From NCBI GenBank assembly GCA_029204225.1, contig CM055104.1, forward strand, positions 45,579,835 to 45,643,834: a DNA stretch of 64,000 bases, written 5' to 3'. The position numbers and the translations under genes were made by a program. Below the pieces are notes generated by a model. It did no database searches and was not told the DNA's origin. It was given only the letters and a program-made list of their open reading frames with translations. Each line of letters opens with the position of its first letter. Within the stretch, counting starts at the first letter, position 1. The DNA is from Diphasiastrum complanatum. Lineage: Eukaryota; Streptophyta; Lycopodiopsida; Lycopodiales; Lycopodiaceae. Of the stretch, positions 11,801-21,939 are shown piece by piece.

Positions 11801-13965
11801 CAGTGGTAGATTTTTTTTCCCAATCCTAATCATTTCCGATTCGAATCGGGACCGGTCAATTCATTGATGAATCATGATTCATTCGCCAACAAATCGTGAT
11901 TCATGGAAACACTACTCAAGACCCTCAATAAAGGTCCTAGGACCCCTTTTGGCCTCCAAAGGGGACTGACCTAAACTGCCTCAGTAGTCTACTATTGCAC
12001 CATCAGGTTTGCTTAGAGCCAAAACAAAAGGGGGTGAGGAAGAAGTCGGCAAAACATTTCAAACGTTGGGAGGATTTTTCAAACATTTGAAATGCGTTTT
12101 AAATGTTTCACATTTGGACGTTTTAAATGTTTCATTGTCATTATGCATGCAACTTACAGGCTCACTACAACCTACAATAGAAGATGCAGTTTAAAGACCT
12201 CATATTTTTCAATAAACAACAAAGAACTTGAAATTTCTCAAATAAATTTAGGAAGGAATTTGAAATATTCTTCAATGTGGCAATCAAACGACTTATCCAG
12301 AAGCACATTTTCATAAATTCTCCATGTTTCTAGGTTGGCTCTGTTGAGATTACAAACTCGCCGACGGACTCTTATTTATCCGGTTTAGATACTCATTCTT
12401 CACTAAAAAATCATAAGAGCTTCTTGTATCATTGTTTACAAAAAAAGATTGTATTGTTGCAATCCTACTGCATATTCCACATATAAAAGCCTTTTTCCAA
12501 AGTTTCCAAAGAAGATGTCAAATGAAAATGTATCACTTTTCTTGTGCTCCAACTCTAATTCAGATGAACTCATGACGAGAGAAACAATAGCAAGTCTAAC
12601 TACTTTAGCACACGAACACTTCACAGAAGATCATACAGACATTTGCCAAGACCATGAAACTGATAACTTTCCATATTTACAAAAACAATCCAGTTACAAA
12701 AAGTTTAATCTTCAGGACAGGTTTTTGTTCCATACCTGTAGGCAAGGTAAGCAATTGAGCTCACCTCGTACGCCCCCACATGGATGACCACAAACCAAGG
12801 TACGTGTGCAAGCCTCTTTCAATTTCTTCCTGCACTCTTCTTCCCCACAAATAGAAGCAGCAAGCCTTTGCACTGCAACTAGCTCACTTTTTTCCACACA
12901 CCAACTAATGTCAACAGCCTCTTTTTCCAACCAAATCTGCAATTCTTTGACAGATTTTGCAGAATCATCTGAAGCTTCTCGTTTTCTTGCATATACAGGA
13001 TCCTGACAATACTTGCATCTAGCACTGTTTTTCTCTTCCAGAAGTTGCTCACAAGTTCTCCCTAAATGGTACGGACACTCCAAGCAAGATCCACAAAAGT
13101 TGACATGACAAATAGTACATCTGAAGCGGTTAACAGCTTTGTGGAGCAGTGCAGCTCTTGATAAAGGCCTTCTATTGCAGTCTAGCTCTGTAAAAGGAAC
13201 TGTCCTATCTAACTCAGGGACTCCAGAAAGGGCTAAACCTGGAGGCAGCTCACTGGCAACTTTTTCAATCACAACATTGCAACCAGGGCATTTCACATAA
13301 TCGGTAGTGGATTCAAAAAGAGCTAGGTTAGCTGCTTCCTGCCACTGCTGAAATGCTTTTGGTGCAAGGTGCTGAGCGTCTGCAAGGGAAAAAGTTCCTG
13401 TACACGATGGAGAAGGACAAGGAAAGGCAACTCTAGCTCTGATGGAGTTGGCATCTTCGATCCTCTCTATGTAAGAAGTCCCATTTGATGTGGGCATAGT
13501 ATTTTCTCCTTTCTTCAAACTCAAAGAATCATCCGAGCCTGAAGAACAGACAGCCTTTTTTGTTCTATTCACAGTGATTGAAGCAGAACCCAAAGTATCA
13601 TTTGGAGTGCATGTTGATGCCGTTGTTAGCAAATAATGTGTATACGAGCTGAGACAAGGCTTACAAAGCAGGCAAGAGCAACTTAACTCCGTAAAAATCA
13701 GGTCCAAAGAAACACTCCCACTACACAGCCTACAAAAAAACTGAGGATCCTCCTTAGCTTCAGGCACACCAGACGAGGCTATGCTTGAAGTTGACACAAA
13801 AGCGTAAGGGATTGGATCAGCCTGTATAAAAGCAGTCGCCCAATCTCCATCCTCATCCTCAAATTCTCCTTTCACAAAATTTAGTAAAAATTCTGCTTGT
13901 AAGGTAGACACCTCACTTGGTTTGGCAATCTGCTGCAACACAACTTCTGTTTGCAACAGGTCCAT
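5801..13965 (-). CDS. Four-exon gene: MYCBP2/Highwire-like RCR-type E3 ubiquitin ligase with an N-terminal RBR/IBR-like zinc region
   Basis: Exons 13965-12736, 6863-6582, 6415-6228 and 6110-5801 join through GT-AG introns with phases 0, 0 and 2. They give 2010 nt, or 669 residues, with no internal stop. Residues 78-104 and 183-305 hold Cys/His clusters resembling RING1 and IBR folds (FRCTICHVNFCGSC, then PYHLGRTCEQ). Next come VCGHPCGGVR and CLPCLQ at 392-410 and a RING-H2 at 432-482 (C432, C435, C450, H452, H455, C458, C479, C482). The tandem-cysteine domain follows to the C-terminus (GCSMCR). From my recalled alignment with human MYCBP2, the two relay cysteines correspond to C562 and C612. 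Known MYCBP2 transfers ubiquitin by Cys-to-Cys relay onto Thr/Ser; the same activity here is inference. The animal proteins exceed 4000 residues, so this is a compact form. The start is the first Met of the exon-1 frame; an upstream exon cannot be excluded. Confidence 0.85.
7227..8570 (-). mobile_element. Ty3/Gypsy pol remnant (RT, RNase H, integrase)
   Basis: On the minus strand, from high to low coordinates, I read an RT start region (about 8440-8500), ESSYAAPMLVVRNKDG with CIDYK (about 8280-8350), RNase H pieces ending LAIIHAIKKWRHHI (about 7770-7830), and integrase text MTERKWSHITMEF and LVDR (about 7270-7380). The CIDYK block is followed at once by EEHYEHVKATLEI, so most of the RT palm, including the catalytic aspartates, has been deleted. 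Several stops and frameshifts confirm a dead copy, which lies entirely within intron 1. Confidence 0.8.
8853..9269. mobile_element. hAT-like MITE, 417 bp, with 8-bp target-site duplication
   Basis: The left end reads CATAGAATTTGAGAACCGTGG and the right end, reverse-complemented, CATAGAACCCACGGTTCTC, so the ends form imperfect inverted repeats rich in GAACCGTGG motifs. The unit is flanked on both sides by the identical octamer GTCCTAAC (8845-8852 and 9270-9277). Eight-base duplications are typical of hAT transposons. There is no transposase ORF, so it is non-autonomous. The middle contains degenerate repeats of AATCTGTGA. It sits in intron 1 of the MYCBP2-like gene. Confidence 0.8.
9000..9155. 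repeat. Short tandem AAATCTGTG-type repeats inside the MITE
   Basis: The nonamer AATCTGTGA and close variants recur about ten times, mixed with a CCAAAAATCTGTG unit. It is internal filler of the MITE rather than a separate element. Confidence 0.7.
9278..10095 (-). mobile_element. Gypsy protease/gag remnant
   Basis: On the minus strand near 9430-9500 one frame reads SFLLDSGNTDNFI, the active-site block of a retroviral-type aspartic protease (usual form LLDSGATHNFI). This is where the protease of the minus-strand Gypsy (pol at 7.2-8.6 kb) should lie. Sequence to its right probably derives from gag but is too decayed to delimit. Confidence 0.55.
10096..11097. repeat. Three tandem copies of a 337-bp unit
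   Basis: The phrase ATATCCCTCCAACATGAG starts units at 10096, 10433 and 10770 (exact 337-bp spacing). The third copy ends about nine bases short, at about 11097. I noticed only two single-base differences among copies (CTTAGTC versus CTTAGCC; TCAATCG versus TCAATCA), so the triplication is recent or has been homogenised. The unit may derive from the 5' region of the adjacent Gypsy gag, but that is inference. Confidence 0.92.
11098..12735. other. Distal part of intron 1, no coding feature
   Basis: About 11400-11735 is strongly pyrimidine-rich on the plus strand (repeated CTCCCAACTC and CTCTCCT blocks). About 11800-11930 contains short palindromes such as GAATCATGATTC. About 12050-12140 repeats TTTTAAATGTTTCA. 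None is coding; they may be relics of further transposable elements. Confidence 0.5.
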
Positions 13966-14915
13966 CTTATATCTTGATCCAGTAAGAAAGAAGCTATTCC
14001 AGTCTCAGGCGAATTCTGGGAGAGCTTGTTGTAGCTCCAATAAAAAAAATCTACAAATTGAATGTTTTGTTAGCAGATTTCTCATGAACCACTGCTTCGG
14101 CGGATTTCATATGAACAATAGCTATGCAGAACATATGAAAGCCCTAATTTCTGACGTAAGCAGACGCAATACTCCAGGAGTTGATGGTGCTTAGCTGAGA
14201 AGCCTAGGAATAAGAAAGCAGGAATTTAAGTCCATAACGTAATCCTCTTAGATCAATCATGTGTTCACAGATGTTCAGGGTATTGATTAAAGACCTAAAA
14301 GGGGTTAAGAATTGCAAACAGAATTCTTCAACAGACATGGGCTATAATAGGGGATGGCAAAACAGGAGCATCAAAATCATTAATTCCTTCTCACTTTGAT
14401 GGTAGCAGGGCAGAAACCCATGTACCAGAATGGCGCAATCACGAAGTGCTTTCCTTCTCACACATCAATCTTCAAAAACACAAGTGATTCAATCTTCAAT
14501 ACAAAGGCAACCAGAGTTGCGAAAGTGATTGTCAGCAACCTTTGAGCTTCTGATCTGTGCACAAATTCTGCCCAAACAAGCAGCCAGCCCCAACCCACCA
14601 CGCGTATTTGCTCTCCTCCTTCCTTGCTTACTTGTAAAGGGTGAGGAAAGAGCAAAGAAGGAAGGCGGAAGGCGGAAGGCGGAAGGGCTTCTTGCGATTC
14701 ATGCTTTTTTGGCTTTGCTTTGCTTTTAAGAAGATTTTATATTCAGCTGAACCGAAGGAAGACAAGAAAAAACGCTTCATAAATATGCATGTGTGTGTGT
14801 GTGTTTTTTTTAGCTTTATTGGTTGCACTTTTATGCTACATTGAGGGAGTAAGTGGGCTTGGCTTTAATAACTAGGCTTACATGGCAAAGTTGGGAATCC
14901 TCTTAGGGCCGTTTC
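13966..14915. other. Presumed promoter and 5' flank of the MYCBP2-like gene
   Basis: This lies upstream of the minus-strand start codon at 13965. I could not fix a transcription start or TATA element. It includes a short purine microsatellite of about GGAAGGC units (14665-14690) and a TG run near 14787-14802. No coding sequence was recognised. Confidence 0.4.
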
Positions 14916-15067
14916 GGACTAGGTGCAACTCCCTTTGCCCTCTGTTTTCTCTTGTCGCTCATTGTTTTTTAATCTCACCAAATGAATTCACGGACTAGGT
15001 GCAACTCCCTTTGCCCTCTGTTTTCTCTTGTCGCTCCTTGTTTTTTAATCTCGCCAAATGAATTCAC
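14916..15067. repeat. Tandem duplication of a 76-bp unit
   Basis: The unit beginning GGACTAGGTGCAACTCCCT occurs at 14916-14991 and again at 14992-15067, ending with AATGAATTCAC both times. I see two mismatches (CTCATTG versus CTCCTTG; TCTCACC versus TCTCGCC), so the duplication is fairly recent. Confidence 0.9.
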
Positions 15068-16275
15068 GGGCAATGGACCCTCGTTCTTTTCTCCCTGGAC
15101 CAACGAGAGAACTCCATTTTAAATCTAGGATGTACTGGGGAATGTAGTCTGAAATGGGTCTTAGAGTCTATTTCCGTAGCTAAACCCAATCCATGGTTGC
15201 ATCTGTTGGATTTCTATTCGAAATCAATCGTTAAGGTGTTTGCTGCAAAGCTTTACATCTGTAAAGTACTCAGGGGTCGCAACGTCAAAATACCTTTTTT
15301 ATTTTTGTTTTTCATTATTACCTACTCTCTCTTTCTAATTTTCTTTTCTTTTATTCTCCCTTATTCCCCCTGTACATATACCTTCTTTGTTTTCCCCCAC
15401 TACGGCTCAACTTTGTTGCCAAAAAATTTTCACCACGTTTTCCGATGACTCTTTTTCCCTTTTTCCCTCTTTCACCACGATTTCACATCCATGCACGGCA
15501 ACGCCAAAGACATACGCAGGTGCCAAGGGATTGTCACCAAAATTGCAATGGAGGCATCTTAGAAGATTTTGGTGAAGATTCCTTTAACAATGATTCTGGT
15601 AAAGATTCTTCTAACGGATTACATGATGTTCGTGTGAGCTATGGGGGGATTGTATCATTCAATTCGAATATGGAGGAATCAAAACTCAGAAAGAGGATTT
15701 TCCCATTGCTCCACTGACACACATTCAAAAGTTAAAGAGAGTGCAAAAATTCTGTCAAATGAGCTAGCAGGGAAAGTTGGTTTCTCCTCACGAGTTGGTA
15801 TGAAGAAAGTTCAGCCTTTGATCTTATAATAAATGCCGAAAGTGCCCAACGAATATCCAAGAAAGCCAATATCAGAAGGTCGACAAGATTGCAGACCGGC
15901 CAACTAGCGAAAACAAAGCCCAGCATCTCCCCAACATATTGTACGGCAACGAGAATAAAAGCATGGCCAAGTCAGCATAAGGGTTAGATCAATCTATAAT
16001 ATAACGTCAGACACCCTTAGAAGGTGCACTGTACTCGTGGCACATGGTTTTGGGTGAACCAAAAACCCTAATCCTAACTTTGTCTATAAGTAGGGATGTG
16101 ACACCATTTTGTAATCACTTTTTACTTGTATGATTAGAGATTGAGAGAGAGAGAGAAGAAAGCTGTCATTGCTTAATCATGCTATCACAATTAGAAAGTC
16201 ATTAGCTCAAGCTTTCATCCTTCTAATCTACAAAATCACACAATATTAAAATAGTTGTTAGAAATCACTTTGGAA
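15068..16275. other. Unassigned DNA, possibly with an LTR-like tail
   Basis: Open frames up to about 90 codons (15445-15717) show no recognisable domain. Near 16080-16150 the text TCTATAAGTAGGGATGTGACACC followed by TTTGTAATCAC and a short GA run looks like the TATA and R region of a plant LTR, but no ends or element body were found. Confidence 0.35.
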
Positions 16276-16375
16276 GAGATCATTAAGATCCATAGGTAGG
16301 TTCCATTTCCATAGTTCCCATCCCTTGAGAAGATAAGCCTCAATAGGAGAATATTTAGAGCTCAAAGAGCCTAAA
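16276..16375. repeat. Dispersed repeat, second copy at about 29716-29815
   Basis: The stretch starting GATCATTAAGATCC and continuing through TAGGTAGG, CTTTGAGAAGAT and GAGAGCC-type text is shared, with scattered substitutions and small indels, by a segment near 29716-29815. Both copies lie next to a GA or TC microsatellite. Here the copy is interrupted on the right by the LTR at 16376. Confidence 0.65.
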
Positions 16376-16842
16376 TGTTATGGCCATATTTGGTTAAGGA
16401 CCTGGAACAGTCCTAATATGGTAGACCGGCCCTCCAGTACTCGAGATTATTGGTCACACCATGATTTAATTCCATGTCAAGGCCTGTTTGTGAGTAATTA
16501 CCTTGAGAGGACCCAGATACTCTAATTGAGACGTATGGAGTATTGCATGTACGTGTGACGGATATAGACAAGAGGATTGCATGAAGAGATGTGATCTATT
16601 TATAGTTGACCTACATGGGGGTTGCATGGTTTCATGCACAGGACTCTACTCTCTATATAATGAGGTAGGGATTCTCTCGTCGACATATTGGGTTTAGGTT
16701 ACCAGTTTCTCTCTTCTCCTCTTGCTTCACATGGCATGGCTTGGGGGCTAGATCTAGGTTTGGTTGGGCGGTTTGGCTCCATAGTCTCTTCTATTGTGTT
16801 CTCATATCCTCATCTTAGGGGTTATCCCTTAGGGTCTTAACA
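16376..16842 (+). repeat. LTR (467 bp) with TGTTA...TAACA ends
   Basis: The sequence starts TGTTATGG and ends TCTTAACA, giving a 5-base inverted terminal repeat. It is followed after one base by a tRNA-Met-type primer-binding site, which marks it as a 5' LTR in plus orientation. A TATATAA box lies at about 16654-16660. No matching 3' LTR was found, and the internal region seems to end or be interrupted near 17.7 kb, where an antisense Copia begins. Confidence 0.75.
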
Positions 16843-16843
16843 T

Positions 16844-16854
16844 TGGTATCAGAA
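16844..16854 (+). other. Primer-binding site complementary to initiator tRNA-Met
   Basis: TGGTATCAGAA lies directly after the LTR end. Ten bases match the complement of the plant initiator tRNA-Met 3' end, the usual Copia primer. Confidence 0.75.
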
Positions 16855-17670
16855 TCCAGCTAAAATGAGATCTTGGATGGGATGTAGACAAGCTCTACAT
16901 CGATTTTGAAAGTTGGAAGCACTTGGATTGGCATCCCGGAATTGAGTGCTGATTTTTTCAAGAGAAGTTCGAATAGGGATTCCATAGTTCTTGTATGAGG
17001 CATACTTTTCGAAATTGTTGGTAGAGTGCTCTTCTACATGTGCTATTTTGATAAAGATGCTGGAGTTTATGTGAATTCATTCGTGTTTTTCTACTTCTTT
17101 GAAAAAGCTTTTATGTATTGTAGAATGATCTGCTATGGTGATCCGGCTTTAGGTTCGTTGTTGATTTTGCTCAATTAAAATTGCAATTGTATGACAGTCC
17201 TGTATTTTCAGAATCATGACTAGTTCATAGATAAGCTGATAATAAGTCAATTTATCTGGGATGATTCCAGTAATACATGCAGAGGATTAAGGGGTTTCTC
17301 TACCCAAATCCTCCCACAAATCTGCATGTTAAGAACATAGGATGAAATTGTTGTTCTCTGCGAATTTTTTAGTAGCTTTTGCAAACATCGGATAAGTCTT
17401 CCTTCCCCTTCGAAGCCTGAAAAAAAAGTGTCAAGACGGTAAACAATCGTTGTCCCAGATTGTCTTTTCCTCTGTCTGGTTGCTAGAGATCAAAGCTCGT
17501 TGGTGATTGTGATCTGGTGTTTGCATGGGTTCTTCTGCTATGATTTGGTTAGAATGTTATTTGTGAAATGCTTCTTCCAAATGGCTCAAGATTGCCATCT
17601 TCAAGAGGTGAAGATGCGATTTGGTGCAGTGAATAGCAGTAGTTTTAGAATCTGTGTAACCCTGGTTCAT
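16855..17670 (+). mobile_element. Internal region after the 16.4-kb LTR, non-coding
   Basis: About 800 bp follow the primer-binding site without any gag or pol motif that I can recognise; the longest open frame (17500-17694) has no known domain. It could be an untranslated leader cut off by later rearrangement, or a non-autonomous element. Confidence 0.4.
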
Positions 17671-17699
17671 TTAATTCTTCAACAGAGGTTGTAGTGAAG

Positions 17700-20560
17700 A
17701 GGGATGAGCTGGTAGCAAATCTATTTTTTTTTTCATTCTTTGAAAGGCTGTAGCTCGTTTGAGACAAGTGACACAGTCAGAACGAACTGTGAATGCCTTG
17801 ATCTTCAAATTGAGCAATTCACAAAATTTGTTGTCTACATTAACACTTAATGCCCTCGTGAATACATCTGCAACCATGTCCTGCGTTCTTCAGTACGTTA
17901 AGCTCACCTGCTTGTTGAGAACTTTGCCCCTAATGTAGTGATATCTGATTTCAATGTGCTTACTCCTAGAGTGAATTCTAGGGTTGGCCGATAAGGCAAT
18001 AGCACTCTAATTATCACAGAATAAAATGGTGGAGTTGTACAGATACAAATTAATGTCTGACAATAAATTTCTCAACCAAAACGCTTCCTTAAAAGATTGA
18101 GAAGCAACAATGTATTCTGCTTCTGTAGAAGAAAGTGTGATAGAGGTTTGCTTACGACTGTTCCATGAGATAGGACCGCCGTTGAAGAAGAATGTAAATC
18201 CAGATGTGGACTTACAATAGTCTACATATCCTCCCCAGCTTGCATCAGAATATCCACTGAGCTGATGAAGATTATCGTTGTTGACATCTCCATAGCAGAT
18301 GCGCTGGTCCATGGTAGCTCGAATATATCTCATGACTCTTATGAGAGCCTTCCAATGGATAATGCCAGGATTGGCCATATATTGATTGAGTGAGCTTACT
18401 GCAAAAGAGATATCTAGTCTTGTACAGACCATCGCGTACATGAGAGATCCAAGTATTGATAGATAAGAATACTCTCTCATCTGCTCCTCTTCCTGCTTGG
18501 TCTGGGGACATTGGTCCTTTGACAAATGCAGGGATCCATTGGTGAGTGAACTAATTTACAATTCATTAGATTGTATCTGTTTAGAACATTGTGAAGATAC
18601 CTTTGTTGAGTGATGTAAATCAGTCGTCTTGTTCTATCTATGTGGATCTGAATGCCCAGATAGAAGTGAGCTTCGTCCAGATCAGTCATGTCAAACTGTG
18701 AAAACAGCATCTGCTTAGAATCCTTGACCAAATTGGTATTGTTGCTGAAGAGCAACATATCATCCACGTATAAGGTGATGATAATGAAGGATTGCTGCAC
18801 TGACTTGGAATAAACATTGCAATCAGTAGTGCTTGGTTTGAATCCTTGTTCGATGAGGAATGTGTTGATCCTTTGAAACCAAGCTCTAGCAGACTGTTTC
18901 AAGTCTTAAAGTGCTTTGTGGAGTTTACAGACATGATTCTTCATATCTTCCAGAAAGTATCCTTTGTGCTGGATCATGTAGATGTCTTCTTGTATAACTC
19001 CATTCAGATAGGCTGTTTGTACATCAAGTTGATGTACTTTGAGATCGATAGTTGTAGCATAAGACATGAGTGCTTGGATCGATGAATGCTTGACTACTGG
19101 ATTGAAAGTCTCGCTGTAGTCGACGTTGGGGATCTAAGTGAATCCTCATGCTACCAATCTTCCTTCGATCAATTGTTCCGTTGGCATTGTATTTGATCTT
19201 GAAGATCCATTTGCAGTCAATGATATTGCAGCCAATAGGAGCTTCACCTAGTGACCACGTCTGGTTCTTGATCAGAGAGGAATACTCTCTGTCCATATAT
19301 TCTCTCCAGAGATCAAAGTCTGGTTGGCTGAGTGCCTCTTCGACTGTCATCGATTCTTGTATCAAGGGACATGTAGACTCAGGAGTATACCTTGTGGCTA
19401 TGTGCACACTTGGCTTGATCTTATGGGAGGATTCGATTGATGAACCACTCCTGGGACTTGTTGCTGGATAGCAGCAACGTCTTCGCCTGATTCACTGTCA
19501 AAAAGTGGGTCGACAATGGACACGCTTGAGCGAAAAGCTCGGACAATCGTATCAATGGCAGGTGATGAAGGTTCTCCTTAAGCAATATCCTTGTCTTTGA
19601 TGTCGACAAATTGATCCTCGATAAAGACTATATCCCTACTATACAAGATTTGTTGGATATCAAGATCATACAGCTTGTATGTATTATCTAATGAAGTATA
19701 TCCAATCAGGATGGTCTTGAGGCCTTGGAAGTCCAATTTCTTCCTCGCGTCTTTTGGGATCTGCGCGTAGGCAACGCATCCAAACACTCTTAGGTTCTTC
19801 ACAGAAGGCTTAGGGCCTGTCCACACCTCGTGGGGTGTCTTGCCTGAGAGGGCCTTGTTGAACATCTGTTTTGGACGTAAGCTGTAGTGGAGACAGCTTC
19901 GACCCAGAATCTCTTGGGCAGCGATGCATGTGCTAGCATACATTTGGCTGATTCAACCAAGGTACGATTCTCTCTCTCGGCTAAGCCATTAGACTGAGGA
20001 TTGTAAGGAGTGATGAATTGCTGCTCAATGCTTTGGCTTTGGCAGTACTCCTTAAACTCGACAGAGATGTATTCCCCACCATTGTCTGACCTTAGGGCCT
20101 AAATTGTCCTTCCAGTCTCCTTCTCTACACACTCCTTGAAGATTCTGAAGTAGTTGAAGGCTTCGGATTTCTTCTTCATAAAGTACACCATAGTCCTTCT
20201 GGAAAATTCATCAATAAAAGTTATAAAATACTTTGCATCCTTCAGCGAAGAATTTTTCATTGGGCCACAAATGTCTGAATGTACAATGTCTAATAATCCT
20301 CTAGCAATGTGCTGATGGCTTGATTTAAATGGTTTCCTAGTCTGTTTACCAACTAGACAGTCTTGACAGACATGTGACTCGACTTTATCACGAGGATAGT
20401 GGAGATCAATAACAATAGATTGTATAGACATTTGCAGCATGATTCAAGTGACCAAGTCTATAATGTCAAAGTAAACTTTTATTTGCATGAATAGAAGTAC
20501 TGAGTGCCTGACTAGAGGCAGAAAAGCAATGACTTAATTTATACAACCCCAATTGTTGAC
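17700..20560 (-). mobile_element. Ty1/Copia retrotransposon, decayed (pre-integrase to RNase H)
   Basis: On the minus strand, from high to low coordinates: pre-integrase text near 20440-20540 (YRLGHLNHAA), zinc and core of integrase CQDCLVGKQTRKPF then FITFIDEFSRR (20440-20099), the conserved FGC block VFGCVAYAQIPKD (19943-19578), RT start CKWIFKIKYN (about 19200), YVDDMLLFSNN (about 18760), then RNase H with SDASWGGYVD and STEAEYIVASQ (18525-18007) and its tail down to about 17700. Stops and frameshifts separate these blocks, and the stretch between integrase and RT is damaged. No LTR adjoins the 3' end, so this copy is truncated. It is closely related to the copies at 1-2.2 kb and 58.6 kb. 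Confidence 0.88.
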
Positions 20561-21060
20561 AACCTAGACATTAGGGTTCCCTAGTGTGAATTTGATTGAA
20601 TTTAGCAATCAAGGTGATCCCAACACATTTCTTACAAAGCTATACCAAAGTTACGATGCTATGTCAATTTATGCCTTGATGGCATAGAAAAAAAATGGAT
20701 ATTTTAATCTGGAGCATCATGAGAGAAAGAGGACTGGGCATCCATCATAACATTTAAGACATCCTCAGTCATGAAGTCATAGCCCTCCCGCCAATCAACA
20801 AGGGTTAGTTCACTGAATAGGCACCTAACTATGCATAGATGCTACTTTTAGTTAGTTCCCTACTTTTCGTCTAACTCTACCTCCGCTAATGCTACTTCCA
20901 CTAACTCTACTCCTCTAAACTACCTTCATCATGATTTTAGGTGAAAGGAAAGGGAAGATTAAAAGAGATTGAGAAGAGAAGAGGAAAAGAGAGAGATAGA
21001 GGGTGAGAGTGGAGGTTAGCTCAAATGCTCCTTATGCTTGCTAATGGAGGTGTATGGCCA
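20561..21060. other. Unassigned DNA
   Basis: No coding features were recognised. A purine-rich patch (GAGAAGAGAAGAGGAAAAG type) lies at about 20945-21015, and short repeats of the type CTAACTCTAC lie just before it. Confidence 0.4.
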
Positions 21061-21475
21061 AGATGCAGTCATGCCGGTGGAATTTCTCGTTCCATCTCTT
21101 CGCATTGCCACAGTGCAATGATTGGATGATACAAGATCGCTCCACCTCCGTCACGAAGCACTACACAAGTTGTGCGAAACACGCTTGTTAGCGGTCCATG
21201 CTCTTGCTGCAAAGAAAGCATATCGCAAGGCCTGGCATGATCATCGTCTTCACAAGAAAGATTTTCAAAAATGAGATTTGGTCCTCATGTACAAGACAAA
21301 GGCGATCAAAGGAAAGCTGAAGTTCACTGGTGAAGGCCCTTATCACATCACCGACATCCTATCGCAAGGGGCAGTGACTTTAGAAACAATGGATGGTACA
21401 TCGTTTGCTACACCCATCAATGATAGCTGGTTACGCAAGTACTGGTCGCCATCAGCCTTCCCAAACACTTCTTGA
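21061..21475 (+). mobile_element. Ty3/Gypsy integrase C-terminal fragment
   Basis: The plus strand encodes KAYRKAWHDHR, then after a TGA the frame at 21278-21475 reads DLVLMYKTK, GKLKFTGEGPYHI, GAVTLETMDGTSF and NDSWLRKY. This is the usual C-terminal end of Gypsy pol, where a GPY-type motif follows the integrase core. Everything upstream of it is missing. A polypurine tract and LTR follow, so this is the 3' end of a plus-strand element. Confidence 0.78.
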
Positions 21476-21650
21476 AGAGTTTAGGATAGGCTACTCATCA
21501 TCGAATAAAGCCTCAGGTTTTACGTCAGCGATCTTTATCCACACATTTTCTGACGCACTCCATCATCCGCAATAAACATGTCGACAGTCTTCTTCCACAA
21601 CAAGTACAAGTAGGTGTCGTGGGACTGTCACCTATTTAGGTGGGGGATAC

Positions 21651-21910
21651 TATTGGGCACTTAGTGGGTCCCGCCACTAAAGTACTACTGGCTAAGCTTA
21701 CCAAGTGGGCCCCACCATAGTACACTGTACATGTAGAGCAATAAGTGCGAGGGCACTGGCTTCCTGTGTGTATAAGCCCAACCCATACCCAGATTTGGCA
21801 TTGTGCTGTGGTCTGTTGCTTTTTGGAACAATTAGACTTTGGTTGAATCTTGCTCATTGAAGGGGCAATCATCAACCTTAGCCTCTCCCTTGGTATTGCA
21901 CTTCCCAATT
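21651..21910 (+). repeat. Probable 3' LTR of the Gypsy fragment
   Basis: A purine tract (GGTGGGGGAT, 21639-21648) precedes TATTGGGCACTTAG. The proposed right end is CCCAATT, a near-inverted match to TATTGGG. A TATA-like GTGTATAAGCCC lies near 21770. No 5' LTR partner is present, so the ends are provisional. A weakly similar block (GAGGGCA...GTGTGCATAAGCCC) occurs near 30300-30370. Confidence 0.5.
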
Positions 21911-21939
21911 GAAGGCTGTGATCGCCCTTTTACTCGTAC

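Larger units (their letters stand above)
6864..12735 (-). other. Intron 1 of the MYCBP2-like gene, 5872 bp, filled with transposable elements
   Basis: The donor reads CTACAG|GTATGG and the acceptor AAATTAG|GATGCT on the minus strand, both in phase 0. Joining them puts CLPCLQ next to a spacer leading into the RING CTIC, the same order as in animal MYCBP2. The intron contains a decayed Gypsy pol, a MITE and a triplicated 337-bp unit. The other two introns are small: 6416-6581 (166 bp) and 6111-6227 (117 bp). Confidence 0.8.

Noticed and set aside
12712-12735. C-terminal residues after Gln410 in the 417-codon frame of the ligase exon
   Set aside because: They follow a consensus GT donor and are intron sequence; the protein continues at 6863.
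15445-15717. 90-codon open frame as a host gene
   Set aside because: No recognisable domain, splice pattern or homologous neighbour; chance frame.
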